Shown here: one piece after another, positions 18,404 through 27,141 of the stretch
How positions within the stretch are numbered: the stretch's first letter is position 1
Layout: each line of letters starts with the position of its first letter
Assembly: GCF_017810075.1 (NCBI RefSeq)
Contig: NZ_JADNYK010000005.1
Location: 372,001-436,000, forward strand
Direction of reading: 5' to 3'
DNA: 64,000 nucleotides
Source of the DNA: Pseudozobellia sp. WGM2
GTDB taxonomy: Bacteria > Bacteroidota > Bacteroidia > Flavobacteriales > Flavobacteriaceae
Position numbers and translations under genes: made by a program
The notes under the pieces: generated by a model
The model's input: only the letters and a program-made list of their open reading frames with translations
Told to the model about the DNA's origin: nothing
Databases searched by the model: none

Positions 18404-18739
18404 ATGAGAAAAATTAGTTTAGTATTAGCTGTTGCAATGTTATTGTCGACCGCAAGTGTATTTGCGAACGATCTAAAGCCAAAAAACAAGGTCAAAAGTC
18501 TTTCAAGTCAGATTTCGGAGATGTTGAGTGAGAACTCATTTACTTCCAATGAAACAGATTTAAGGGCACAGGTTCGGTTCACTTTAAATAATGAGCAAGA
18601 AATTGTAGTTCTTTCCATCGACGCTGACGATGAAATCTTAGAAGATTTTGTCAAGGCGAAATTGAATTATAAGAAAGTTGATTTAAAAGAGTATCAAGAA
18701 GGTAAGCTGTATACGGTAGGTGTGCTTATCAAGGGATAG
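18404..18739 (+). CDS. Small secreted protein, paralogue of 10841-11179
   Basis: A 111-residue protein with signal peptide (1-22, ending VFANDL). The mature part shows a strand RAQVRFTLNNEQEIVVLSID, a helix DFVKAKLNYKKV and a terminal strand KLYTVGVLIKG. The same order is seen in the 112-residue protein at 10841-11179, and both loosely resemble a bare TonB C-terminal domain. It lies 152 bases after the Lrp gene and ends at a bidirectional terminator. No function is known to me. Presence of both relatives at the two ends of the receptor operon suggests either a shared task or an old duplication. Confidence 0.7.
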   Translation: MRKISLVLAVAMLLSTASVFANDLKPKNKVKSLSSQISEMLSENSFTSNETDLRAQVRFTLNNEQEIVVLSIDADDEILEDFVKAKLNYKKVDLKEYQEGKLYTVGVLIKG

Positions 18740-18759
18740 AATAAATTGATAATCTGTGA

Positions 18760-18795
18760 AAAATCCTGACTGGTAATATCTCGTCAGGATTTTTT
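18760..18795. terminator. Bidirectional terminator overlapping a stop codon
   Basis: An 11-bp perfect stem (18760-18770 / 18783-18793) with flanking A and T runs. The right arm includes the stop codon of the minus-strand DUF1456 gene (18784-18786), so the two convergent genes share it. Confidence 0.85.
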
Positions 18796-19167
18796 GTTTC
18801 CTTTTCTCTGGTTGGGTTTATTTTTATATTTGACATTCGGCATCGCTTTGTCAATGCTTTTCAGTTGCTTATCTTTAAAACTTTCCCTACTTTTTTCTAT
18901 AGGTTTGGGCTTAGGCTTTGCGAGTACTTCGCTAGGTGTCTTGGGGTTTTCCTTTGTTCCTCTTAGGTGTAGTACTAGTCCGTTAAGAAAATTACGTAAT
19001 ATCTGATCTCCACATTCTCTAAAATTGGGGTGGTCTTCTTTTCTGAAAAACGCCCCCAGTTCACTTTTACTGATATTGAAATCAACAAGTTTTAAAATAT
19101 CTACGATTTCGTCATCCCTTAACATTAGGGCGACGCGTAGCTTTTTAAAGACATCGTTATTGGTCAT
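18784..19167 (-). CDS. DUF1456 (YehS-like) protein, single domain copy
   Basis: A 127-residue protein. Residues 1-70 (NDVFKKLRVALMLRDDEIVDIL, HPNFRECGDQILRNFLNGL) match the DUF1456 domain. E. coli YehS has two such domains, and this copy resembles its second one (FRECGDQFLRYFL). The remainder is a basic, proline- and lysine-rich tail (KPKPKPIEKS, KNKPNQRKGNKKS) that looks disordered and could bind nucleic acid. Function of the family is unknown. The gene is convergent with the small secreted protein gene and divergent from the TerB-like gene. Confidence 0.85.
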   Translation of the reverse strand: MTNNDVFKKLRVALMLRDDEIVDILKLVDFNISKSELGAFFRKEDHPNFRECGDQILRNFLNGLVLHLRGTKENPKTPSEVLAKPKPKPIEKSRESFKDKQLKSIDKAMPNVKYKNKPNQRKGNKKS

Positions 19168-19296
19168 AACTAATTTTTTGGCAAGGTATTACAAATTATA
19201 CGTACTTCAATACGAATATAGATTTAACACCGGTATATCATCCGTTTTTGTAAATTAGTAAATAATAAGAATTAGACTACATTTTAATCTTTTCTC

Positions 19297-19698
19297 ATGC
19301 CTACACAAAAAGAAAAATTAAGTATACTTTCTGAAATGATCGAATTTGCCAAGGTCGATGGCAAGATTAAAGAAATTGAATTCAATTTTTTACTTGGTGT
19401 AGCCGATCAGTTGGGTGTCGATAGAGAGACTTTTAATTCTCTTTTTGTTTCAGATACTGAGCATGTCGTTCCTAAATCGCAGGCCGATCGTATTCTGCAG
19501 TTCCATAGATTGGTGCTGTTGATGAATGTAGATACGGTTCAAGAAGATGTTGAGGTGACGCGGTTACATAATATAGGATTAGGAATGGGTTTACCTCCCA
19601 GTGCTATACAGCAAGTACTTACGGTAATGAAACAGTATACTGATGGTGTTGTTCCACCTAAGGTACTCATCGATATTTTCAAGATTCACTATAATTAA
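19297..19698 (+). CDS. TerB-like protein
   Basis: A 133-residue, mostly helical protein. Its start (EMIEFAKVDGKIKEIEFNFLLGVADQLGV, split by no gap) carries the acidic DGKI..E pattern of the TerB fold, which can bind metal. TerB-like domains occur far beyond tellurite resistance and nothing here points to tellurite. It stands alone between the divergent DUF1456 gene and the Hsp20 gene. Function unknown; cytoplasmic. Confidence 0.7.
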   Translation: MPTQKEKLSILSEMIEFAKVDGKIKEIEFNFLLGVADQLGVDRETFNSLFVSDTEHVVPKSQADRILQFHRLVLLMNVDTVQEDVEVTRLHNIGLGMGLPPSAIQQVLTVMKQYTDGVVPPKVLIDIFKIHYN

Positions 19699-19876
19699 GT
19701 TTACAAAAGCCTGTTTTCGACAGGGATTTTCTCAAATTACCGCTATAAATCTGAATAAAACGCCAATGTGACAGTGTTCTGTGAGAAGTAAGCGCCATAT
19801 TGACACTATTTTTCGGTTGGTATATGATTTGCCTTTCTATGGTGAATTTGATTTTTAACCTTAAAATATAAATATT

Positions 19877-20302
19877 ATGAGTATAGTTAAAAGAAACAAT
19901 CTGGCGTTTCCATCATTGATGAATGAAATTTTTAAACCTGATTGGTTTGGTGGTATGGAAAATTTGAACTCCACAGTTCCTGCAGTAAATATCAAGGATA
20001 ATGAAAAGGAATTTGAGTTAGAATTGGCCGTGCCAGGAAGAAAAAAAGAGGATTTTAATATTGAAGTGGATAATGATGTGCTTACAATCTCATCTGAAAA
20101 GAAGTATGATGATGAGGTGAAAGAAGAAAATTATACCCGTCGAGAGTTTGGTTTCTCTTCATTTAAGCGGTCGTTCACTTTGCCCGAAACAATTGATACC
20201 GATAAAATTAAAGCTGATTATTCAGAAGGGTTGTTGAAATTCGTACTTCCTAAAAAAGAAGAAGCTTTGCCAAGACCAAAAAGGTTGATTGAATTGAAGT
20301 AA
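19877..20302 (+). CDS. Small heat-shock protein, Hsp20 family
   Basis: A 141-residue ATP-independent holdase chaperone. A short N-terminal arm is followed by an alpha-crystallin domain (about 33-130: VNIKDNEKEFELELAVPGRKKEDF, then REFGFSSFKRSFTLPE) and the conserved EGLLKFVLPK strand near 118-127. The C-terminal tail has the short PRPKRLIELK stretch where an I-x-I-type oligomer contact often lies. Length is normal. It is probably stress-induced, but no clear promoter was identified. A terminator follows at 20371. Confidence 0.95.
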   Translation: MSIVKRNNLAFPSLMNEIFKPDWFGGMENLNSTVPAVNIKDNEKEFELELAVPGRKKEDFNIEVDNDVLTISSEKKYDDEVKEENYTRREFGFSSFKRSFTLPETIDTDKIKADYSEGLLKFVLPKKEEALPRPKRLIELK

Positions 20303-20861
20303 GAAAGAGAACTTTTTACCTCGTTTAATTTGTTGAGGTAAGAGATTTTTAAGTTGAGTTGGTTAGTTGGAAAATGCCCTGATTTGAGTTTCAGATTTAG
20401 GGCATTTTTTTATGATTATTCTTGGTGTTTTTATATCAAAAAATCATGAAATCTTTACGATTAAAAAGATGGTTTTTCAATCTGATATTTCATCGATAAT
20501 TTGAGAGGATTTTAAAGTTTTAAAACTTGTGGAAAATGGAATTTTGATAAGCTTTAATTTCTTTGATTAGTAGATGATGGAGTTTGTAGGTTGGAGTAAA
20601 TTAATTGTAGAAATTACTGTATGTGGCTTGACAAGTTTAAATTTTAATGAAAGATTTTAGATTACATATTTGCTTTTTATGCGGACTAATGAAGTACTGT
20701 ATCAAAACAGATTTTAATTAGGTTTTTAAGTAAAATTCAATTTTTAGATTAGACTAAAAATTGTTATTAATTTATTGCAAACCAGTATTTACTATGCGAT
20801 TATCTAATATTTTAGTTTATATAAATGGTAAATTCTATAACAATTACTTTTTTCGTACAAT
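20303..20861. other. Gene-free spacer between hsp20 and uvrB
   Basis: A 559-base AT-rich stretch. It contains the Hsp20-gene terminator (20371-20411) and an upstream weaker hairpin (TTACCTC/GAGGTAA near 20318-20343). No supported gene, tRNA or repeat was seen in the remainder. Confidence 0.6.
20371..20411 (+). terminator. Rho-independent terminator
   Basis: A 10-bp perfect stem (20371-20380 / 20399-20408) with an 18-base loop, followed by a T run. It lies 70 bases after the Hsp20 stop. Confidence 0.75.
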
Positions 20862-22850
20862 TTACCCTTTTTCTTGTAATAATTTAATTTCATCTCTCAA
20901 TTTTGCCGCTTGCATAAAGTCTAATTCCTTGGCTGCTTTTTCCATGGCTTTCCTTTTTTGACGAATCATTTTCTCAAGTTGTTCCTTGGTCAAATAATCG
21001 AGGTCGGGTTCGGCGGCACGCATTTCTTCTTTCTCAAAATGGTAGGTCGAAACCGAGTTTTTGGCAAGCACGCTATCCAGACTTTTATTAAGTGCTTTTG
21101 GGGTAATATTATGCTCTTGATTATAGGCCATTTGTTTCTCTCTTCGATAGGTGGTTTGGTCTATGGTTTTTTGCATACTATCGGTCACCTTATCGGCATA
21201 CATAATTGCCATACCGTTGAGGTGTCTTGCCGCTCTTCCTACGGTCTGTGTCAATGATCTGTTGTTGCGAAGAAAACCTTCCTTGTCGGCGTCTAAGATT
21301 GCTACTAAAGATACCTCTGGTAAATCCAATCCCTCACGTAATAAATTAACACCGATGAGTACATCAAATATTCCTTTTCTCAGATCTTGCATGATTTCTA
21401 CCCTTTCTAGCGTATCGACGTCGCTATGAATATATCGGCAACGAACATTGATTCGTGTAAGATATTTTGCCAATTCTTCCGCCATTCGTTTGGTCAGTGT
21501 TGTTACCAAGGTGCGCTCGTCTTTTTCTACTCGAAGTTGAATCTCTTCTACCAAATCATCTATTTGGTTAAGACTTGGTCGCACTTCTATAATGGGGTCC
21601 AAAAGTCCCGTTGGTCGTATAACCTGTTCTACATAGACCCCTTGACTCAATTGTAATTCGTAATCAGCGGGTGTTGCACTCACATATATAACTTGGTTTT
21701 GAAGTGCTTCAAACTCTTCAAATTTAAGAGGACGGTTATCCATCGCAGCGGGCAGCCTAAAACCATAGTCCACCAAATTCACTTTTCGAGATCGGTCACC
21801 ACCATACATAGCGTGAACCTGTGGTATGGTCACATGGCTCTCATCGACCACCATCAAGTAATCATCAGGAAAGTAATCAAGCAAGCAGAAAGGTCGGGTA
21901 CCGGGCTGACGACCGTCTAGATAACGCGAATAGTTTTCAATACCGGAGCAGTAACCCAGTTCACGAATCATTTCCAAATCAAAATTGGTACGTTCTTCAA
22001 GTCTTTTTGCTTCCAATGGTTTTCCGGTTTCTTTAAAGTAGTCGACTTGTGCTACCAAATCATCTTGAATTTGGTGAATAGCATTTTGAAGCACATCTTG
22101 TGAGGTAACGAACATGTTCGCAGGGTAGATGTTCAAATTTTCATAAACTTCAAGAACATTGTTATTAAAGGGATCAAAGGCTTCAATTTCCTCTATCTCA
22201 TCCCCAAAGAAATGAATTCTGAAGGCATGGTCGGCATAACTGGGGAAAACATCAACTACATCGCCCTTCACCCTAAAATTACCATTTCTAAAATCTGCAG
22301 TAGTACGCGAATAAAGGCTTTGTACCAATTGGTGCATAAACTTGGTGCGTGCGATTACTTGGTCTTTTTGTATGGATATCACATTTTTCTGAAATTCCAC
22401 CGGATTACCGATACCATACAGACAAGAAACGGAGGCCACTACGAGCACATCTCGTCGGCCTGAAAGCAGGGAGGAAGTGGCACTTAGTCTAAGCTTTTCA
22501 ATATCTTCATTGATAGAAAGATCTTTCTCGATGTATAGCCCTGATGTAGGTATAAATGCTTCCGGTTGATAATAATCATAGTAGGAAACAAAATATTCTA
22601 CTGCGTTCTCAGGAAAGAATTGTTTGAATTCAGAATAGAGTTGGGCCGCCAACGTTTTATTATGGGCCAACACCAGGGTGGGCCTTTGTACCCCAGCTAC
22701 GACATTGGCAACGGTAAATGTTTTACCTGAACCGGTAACACCCAACAGGGTCTGGTAACGTTCATTAGACTCTATTCCTTCAGATAATTGCTTGATTGCT
22801 GATGGCTGATCACCAGTGGGCCTAAACTCTGATACTACTTTGAATTTCAT
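20862..22850 (-). CDS. uvrB: Excinuclease ABC subunit B
   Basis: DNA-damage recognition helicase of nucleotide excision repair, which receives DNA from UvrA and loads UvrC. 662 residues, a normal length. Visible features: Walker A GVTGSGKT (about 38-45), the beta-hairpin region with FVSYYDYYQPEA and DLSINEDIEKLR, the DESH box (Walker B, about 337-340), helicase motifs VSATPADYE, TLTKRMAEEL, GVNLLREGLDLPEVSLVAILDADKEGFLR and QTVGRAARH (these are separate blocks), and a C-terminal UVR domain (EKMIRQKRKAMEKAAKELDF) that contacts UvrC. It is monocistronic. Confidence 0.97.
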   Translation of the reverse strand: MKFKVVSEFRPTGDQPSAIKQLSEGIESNERYQTLLGVTGSGKTFTVANVVAGVQRPTLVLAHNKTLAAQLYSEFKQFFPENAVEYFVSYYDYYQPEAFIPTSGLYIEKDLSINEDIEKLRLSATSSLLSGRRDVLVVASVSCLYGIGNPVEFQKNVISIQKDQVIARTKFMHQLVQSLYSRTTADFRNGNFRVKGDVVDVFPSYADHAFRIHFFGDEIEEIEAFDPFNNNVLEVYENLNIYPANMFVTSQDVLQNAIHQIQDDLVAQVDYFKETGKPLEAKRLEERTNFDLEMIRELGYCSGIENYSRYLDGRQPGTRPFCLLDYFPDDYLMVVDESHVTIPQVHAMYGGDRSRKVNLVDYGFRLPAAMDNRPLKFEEFEALQNQVIYVSATPADYELQLSQGVYVEQVIRPTGLLDPIIEVRPSLNQIDDLVEEIQLRVEKDERTLVTTLTKRMAEELAKYLTRINVRCRYIHSDVDTLERVEIMQDLRKGIFDVLIGVNLLREGLDLPEVSLVAILDADKEGFLRNNRSLTQTVGRAARHLNGMAIMYADKVTDSMQKTIDQTTYRREKQMAYNQEHNITPKALNKSLDSVLAKNSVSTYHFEKEEMRAAEPDLDYLTKEQLEKMIRQKRKAMEKAAKELDFMQAAKLRDEIKLLQEKG

Positions 22851-22910
22851 CCCCTAAAATTACGAAAGAACTATGGTTCGTGTAAGCTTGAATTCAATAT
22901 TTAAAGGATG

Positions 22911-25900
22911 TTATCGTAACAGGGTAAAATGACCGTTGTAAACTTTCTTGGTGTCGGCTGCCTTAAATTGATACCAATAATCGGTTTCTGGTAATTTGTT
23001 TGAACTAAAGTCACCATTCCAACCATTTATAAGATCGGTCGTTTGAAATATAAGTTTACCGTACCGATCGAGAATGCTCAAAACGCCAGATTTACCACAT
23101 GAATTCTTCAATACTCTAAAGACATCATTTTTGCCATCACCATTGGGCGTTATGAAATTGGGAAAAGTAACCGGACATAAGTCAACGGATGTTTTACATA
23201 ATGCCGGATTTATGGTTACCTTAAAACTACTTTCATTAGAACAACTACCTTGGCCAGAGTAGATGTAAAGTGTTTGTGAGACATAAATAGATGTACCTGC
23301 CTCTAATTTTAGTCCTGTAGCATTTGGTCCGGTATAATAGGTGCCCGTGCTCAGTTGAGGAAGTACGTATTTGACACAACTTACCGCCTGTGGCAAGGTC
23401 TCGGCCTCAGGTAAATTACATTCTGAGCTAATTGAAAGCTGAAAACTCATCTCTCCTGAGCACATGAGTTCTCCTTCCCCCGATGAATCATAAATGTATA
23501 AGGTAACGGGAAACTCATCAAAATCAGCATAATTAAGCATAGCCCCTGCTTTATATGCTTCTCCGGTACCATTGGGGCCAGTGTAATATTTTTCGTTTCC
23601 GGTTAAATTAGTTCCTGTAATTGGTGGAAGCTCATAACTGTCAATAGCTGTTTGCATCTCTAAGTTGTCTATCTCAATAGATTTTGAACCCGAGTCTGAA
23701 ATAACCCAACCATAGGTGTCTATCATGTTCTGTCTAGCAATTTCCCCTGCACAGTATTGGCTATATCCAGCATCAAATTTTACATTTTGTTGCAATTGTT
23801 TTTGATTCCAACCAATAAGTAATGCATCGTAATTTTCTCTTGAAAGCCCTGCTCTATTAAACATTAAGGTCGCATTTGTTAGTTTAAGAGGTCTCCAACT
23901 ACCTAAATTTTGGTCAAAGGAAATTGCGGAATCAAACATACTGTCCATACTCACTACTTTTTCTACGTTCCAATTGCCGATTTCTTGATTAAAAGATTCC
24001 GCTCCAAAAAACATAAGCCACATTTCTTCAACATTGGAAACATCCCAATTTTCAATAGGTTGATTGAATGAAGTTGCCCAACCAAACGTACCTGTCATAT
24101 CTTTAACCTTACTTACATCCCATCGATCGATCGGTTGGTTAAACTGAGACGCCCCTGAAAACATATTCTCCATTTCTATAATGGTACCCATTTGCCAATT
24201 ATTGAATGAACTGTTTGCAATTAGGGAAGTACAATTGGCAAACATTCCGTTGACAATTGTAACATTGGAAAAATCAGGAACATCAGTTGCGAACACATCC
24301 ATATTCAAGCATCCCCAAAATGCTGAGTTCATAGTTTTCCATGTAATAGCTCCCCATTGATCAACGGAGAGGATTTTCTCCTTGTCACCATTATTGTCAA
24401 AAGCTATATGCGGAAAATCTCCCGTTATTTTTACGGTATAAACCCCTGGTTGGTCATAGGTATGTGTTATGGGTCCTTTAACATCAATATCAAAAGTTCC
24501 GTCTCCCCAATCTACCTTAAAATTATAGTTATAATTTATGTTAGCTGGTATTGTAATTTGATTATCAGCTGAAGTGCCAGGGTTATCTGTTTTCCATGTG
24601 GTGGTAAAGGCATTCTCGTCTGGACAATCCGAGGTTTTACCTGAATCCTTAATGGTCCAACCATACGTGTCTATTATTGTTTGACGCGCATCTTCTGACT
24701 TACAATATTGACTGGTTCCCGCATCAAATGTAACTCCATTTTGAAGTAACGGAAGTTTGCTCCAGCCGTTTAATGTATGGTCATAGTTTTCTGCGGTAAG
24801 TCCCGAGTTACGGAACATACCATCTAATTGGTGAACATTGCCAATGTTCCAATCTCCCAATGGACGATTGAAGGAAAGGGCATTATCGAACATATAATCC
24901 ATATAAATTACTTGATCAACTTTCCATGCGCCAATAGGTTGGTTAAATGATTTTGTATAGGCAAACATATAATCCATATAGATAACGTTGCTCACATCCC
25001 ATAACGAAATGTCTTGATTAAACGATTCGCTAAAGGCAAACATAAAGTACATTTGCTCAACACTGGAAACATCCCAATTAGCAAGATTCTGATTAAATTT
25101 TATAGCAGAACTGAACATGGATGCCATTATTTTCACATTACTAACATTCCAGTTGCCTATAGGCATATTGAATGATTCCGCACTATCGAACATTGAATGC
25201 ATATTGGTGACATTTGAAACGTCCCAATTACTTATGTCCTGATTAAATAATGTAGCTTGTGAGAACATGTTGGACATGTTTTTTACATTAGAAACGTCCC
25301 ATATTCCAATAGGTTGATTGAAGGAAGTCGCTGAAGAAAACATATAGCCCATTTCAATCGCATTGGACACATTCCATTGACTTATATCTTGATTGAAAGC
25401 CTTCGCACTATAAAAAAGACCGCTCATATTAGAAACTTGGGAAACATCCCATTTACTTATGTCTTGATTGAAGGACTGGGCAGAATTGAACATACCTGAC
25501 ATGTCATAGACATTTGAGATATCCCAATTACCTATGTTCCTATTAAAAGATGATGCACCAAAAAACATTGAGCTGGTATTATTAACGTTCTTTACGTCCC
25601 AGTTATTAAAAGCAGTTGTTCCAATTAATGAAGAACAACTTTGAAACATACGTTCCAAGGATTGTACTGAATTTAGGTTAGGGGTATCGGTACTTTTTAC
25701 ATCTAAATTACGACATCCGGAAAAGGCCGAGTCCATGGAATGCCATTCAATATCGCCCCACTGATTAATGGATAGAATTTTTTCTGCATCCTTTTGTGTA
25801 AAAATGTCATTTATCAATTCTTTAAAATAGATTCTAGGAAAATCACCTGTAATGGAAACTTGGTAGGTGCCCGGAAAGGGATAGGTATGAGTTGCATCCC

Positions 25901-26135
25901 CTGTTAGCCCCGTGGTAATTGAACCATCTCCCCAGTCCACAGTATAATTATAGGTCTCCCCAAGAAGAGTAGGGATAGTAATTTGATTATTACCGGAAAC
26001 ACCCGGGTTGTTTGTCTTCCAAGTAGAAATGAACGGTCTTTCTGGGGGTGTTTGCCCATAGCTTATTCCATTAGCTTTAAAAAATAGCAAGAGGAAAGTG
26101 CCGATGACCAAGAATAGGTTGGGAGAAAATTTCAT
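22911..26135 (-). CDS. T9SS type B surface protein with PKD and BspA-type (DUF285) repeats
   Basis: A 1074-residue secreted protein with a signal peptide (about 1-27). It is internally duplicated. Each half has a PKD-like sandwich (VDWGDGSITTG near 70, VDWGDGTFDID near 540) followed by DUF285 repeats of the form FNQDISNWDVSNVTNMxxMF. About a dozen repeats lie in the first half and about five in the second. Each half closes with a C(K/A)(S/G)E-A-R-Q-x-x-I/M-DTYGW block. Near 860-990 there are Ig-like cysteine-bearing segments, and the end carries the type B sorting domain (FPNFITPNGDGKNDVF ... YWYQFKAADTKKVYNGHFTLLR). T9SS would move it to the cell surface. DUF285 proteins often act in adhesion. 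No PorP/SprF gene is adjacent. Confidence 0.9.
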   Translation of the reverse strand: MKFSPNLFLVIGTFLLLFFKANGISYGQTPPERPFISTWKTNNPGVSGNNQITIPTLLGETYNYTVDWGDGSITTGLTGDATHTYPFPGTYQVSITGDFPRIYFKELINDIFTQKDAEKILSINQWGDIEWHSMDSAFSGCRNLDVKSTDTPNLNSVQSLERMFQSCSSLIGTTAFNNWDVKNVNNTSSMFFGASSFNRNIGNWDISNVYDMSGMFNSAQSFNQDISKWDVSQVSNMSGLFYSAKAFNQDISQWNVSNAIEMGYMFSSATSFNQPIGIWDVSNVKNMSNMFSQATLFNQDISNWDVSNVTNMHSMFDSAESFNMPIGNWNVSNVKIMASMFSSAIKFNQNLANWDVSSVEQMYFMFAFSESFNQDISLWDVSNVIYMDYMFAYTKSFNQPIGAWKVDQVIYMDYMFDNALSFNRPLGDWNIGNVHQLDGMFRNSGLTAENYDHTLNGWSKLPLLQNGVTFDAGTSQYCKSEDARQTIIDTYGWTIKDSGKTSDCPDENAFTTTWKTDNPGTSADNQITIPANINYNYNFKVDWGDGTFDIDVKGPITHTYDQPGVYTVKITGDFPHIAFDNNGDKEKILSVDQWGAITWKTMNSAFWGCLNMDVFATDVPDFSNVTIVNGMFANCTSLIANSSFNNWQMGTIIEMENMFSGASQFNQPIDRWDVSKVKDMTGTFGWATSFNQPIENWDVSNVEEMWLMFFGAESFNQEIGNWNVEKVVSMDSMFDSAISFDQNLGSWRPLKLTNATLMFNRAGLSRENYDALLIGWNQKQLQQNVKFDAGYSQYCAGEIARQNMIDTYGWVISDSGSKSIEIDNLEMQTAIDSYELPPITGTNLTGNEKYYTGPNGTGEAYKAGAMLNYADFDEFPVTLYIYDSSGEGELMCSGEMSFQLSISSECNLPEAETLPQAVSCVKYVLPQLSTGTYYTGPNATGLKLEAGTSIYVSQTLYIYSGQGSCSNESSFKVTINPALCKTSVDLCPVTFPNFITPNGDGKNDVFRVLKNSCGKSGVLSILDRYGKLIFQTTDLINGWNGDFSSNKLPETDYWYQFKAADTKKVYNGHFTLLR

Positions 26136-26301
26136 ATAGCTCTATCGTTTGAGAGCTAATTTAGAAGTAGGGATAAGTAGTATTATAAAAACTCTATAAT
26201 CGGTCAATATTATCGTTTCAATGTAAAAAGCCCCTTGTTTTCTTATGTGTTAAATGAATGTTCTGGGTACTGGTAATCGAATTGTAATATTTTGGTGGCT
26301 T

Positions 26302-27135
26302 CTATAAATCTCGCTTTTTCAATATCGCATAGGAGAGATAAATAAATAGACCAATCCAAGTTAGAACCACTGCTATTTCGTACCAGTGCACCTGATAATC
26401 AAAATTAAACTTTTCTCCCATCTGGGCTGCTACTGATTGAACGGCATTTAGTCGTGAAAAAGGTTCTTCTATCAAATTGGACATTGATTGCAGAGGAAAA
26501 AGACTTTTAATCATCTTAGCGGTATCCCAAGAGACGAATTTCCAGCCTAAAAGCCCGAATAGCATTTGTTCTATAATCATCCAAAGAATTAAGAATCCGA
26601 GAGCAAAGGCGGACCGTTTTACTAGAATGCCCAAAAAAAGACAAAAAGAAAAGAAGCCAACTAATTTTATAAAGAAGGCCAAAAGAAACTCTAAGTCTGA
26701 AAATATAATGGAAATTTCGTTGAAATCAGAATAGGCAAGACCTAGAACCAATGAAACTATGAAAACAAATAGTGTTGATATTAAGGAAAATGAAACTACC
26801 GTTAAAAATTTGCTCAGAATGAATTCTTTTTTTGATAGTCCGTCAATCAAATTCTGCTTGATGGTCTTATTGCTATACTCGTTCGCCATCATCGAAACGA
26901 TGACAATGGCCAAGAACAGTTTGAAAAGGGCAGTGACATAGGTGTTAAAATGCCAGATATAAGGAAAGTTGAAGATGCCTTGGTCGGCAAGATGAAAATT
27001 TATAGGGCCAATATCAAATTTAATCGCTGCTACCAAAGCAATCGAAGTAAGCAAAAGAAAATAAGATACAATTAGAATTTTACTTATTCTATTGTTCCAT
27101 AACTTGATGAACTCTATTTGTAAAAGTCTAGTCAT
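26302..27135 (-). CDS. ABC-2 type transporter permease
   Basis: A 277-residue membrane protein with about six hydrophobic segments (residues 20-40, 60-80, 105-130, 145-170, 175-200 and 250-270). The layout, with the MANEYSNKTIKQNLIDGLSK loop, fits the ABC-2 permeases of export and bacitracin-type resistance systems. It begins 7 bases after the ATPase stop and must pair with it. The substrate is unknown. Confidence 0.88.
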   Translation of the reverse strand: MTRLLQIEFIKLWNNRISKILIVSYFLLLTSIALVAAIKFDIGPINFHLADQGIFNFPYIWHFNTYVTALFKLFLAIVIVSMMANEYSNKTIKQNLIDGLSKKEFILSKFLTVVSFSLISTLFVFIVSLVLGLAYSDFNEISIIFSDLEFLLAFFIKLVGFFSFCLFLGILVKRSAFALGFLILWMIIEQMLFGLLGWKFVSWDTAKMIKSLFPLQSMSNLIEEPFSRLNAVQSVAAQMGEKFNFDYQVHWYEIAVVLTWIGLFIYLSYAILKKRDL

Positions 27136-27141
27136 AAGTTT

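Noticed and set aside
19297-19698. Tellurite-resistance gene
   Set aside because: The TerB fold is widespread, and no other ter gene is near.
20761-20961. 66-codon plus-strand frame over the end of uvrB
   Set aside because: Mostly antisense to uvrB, low-complexity, no signal or family match.
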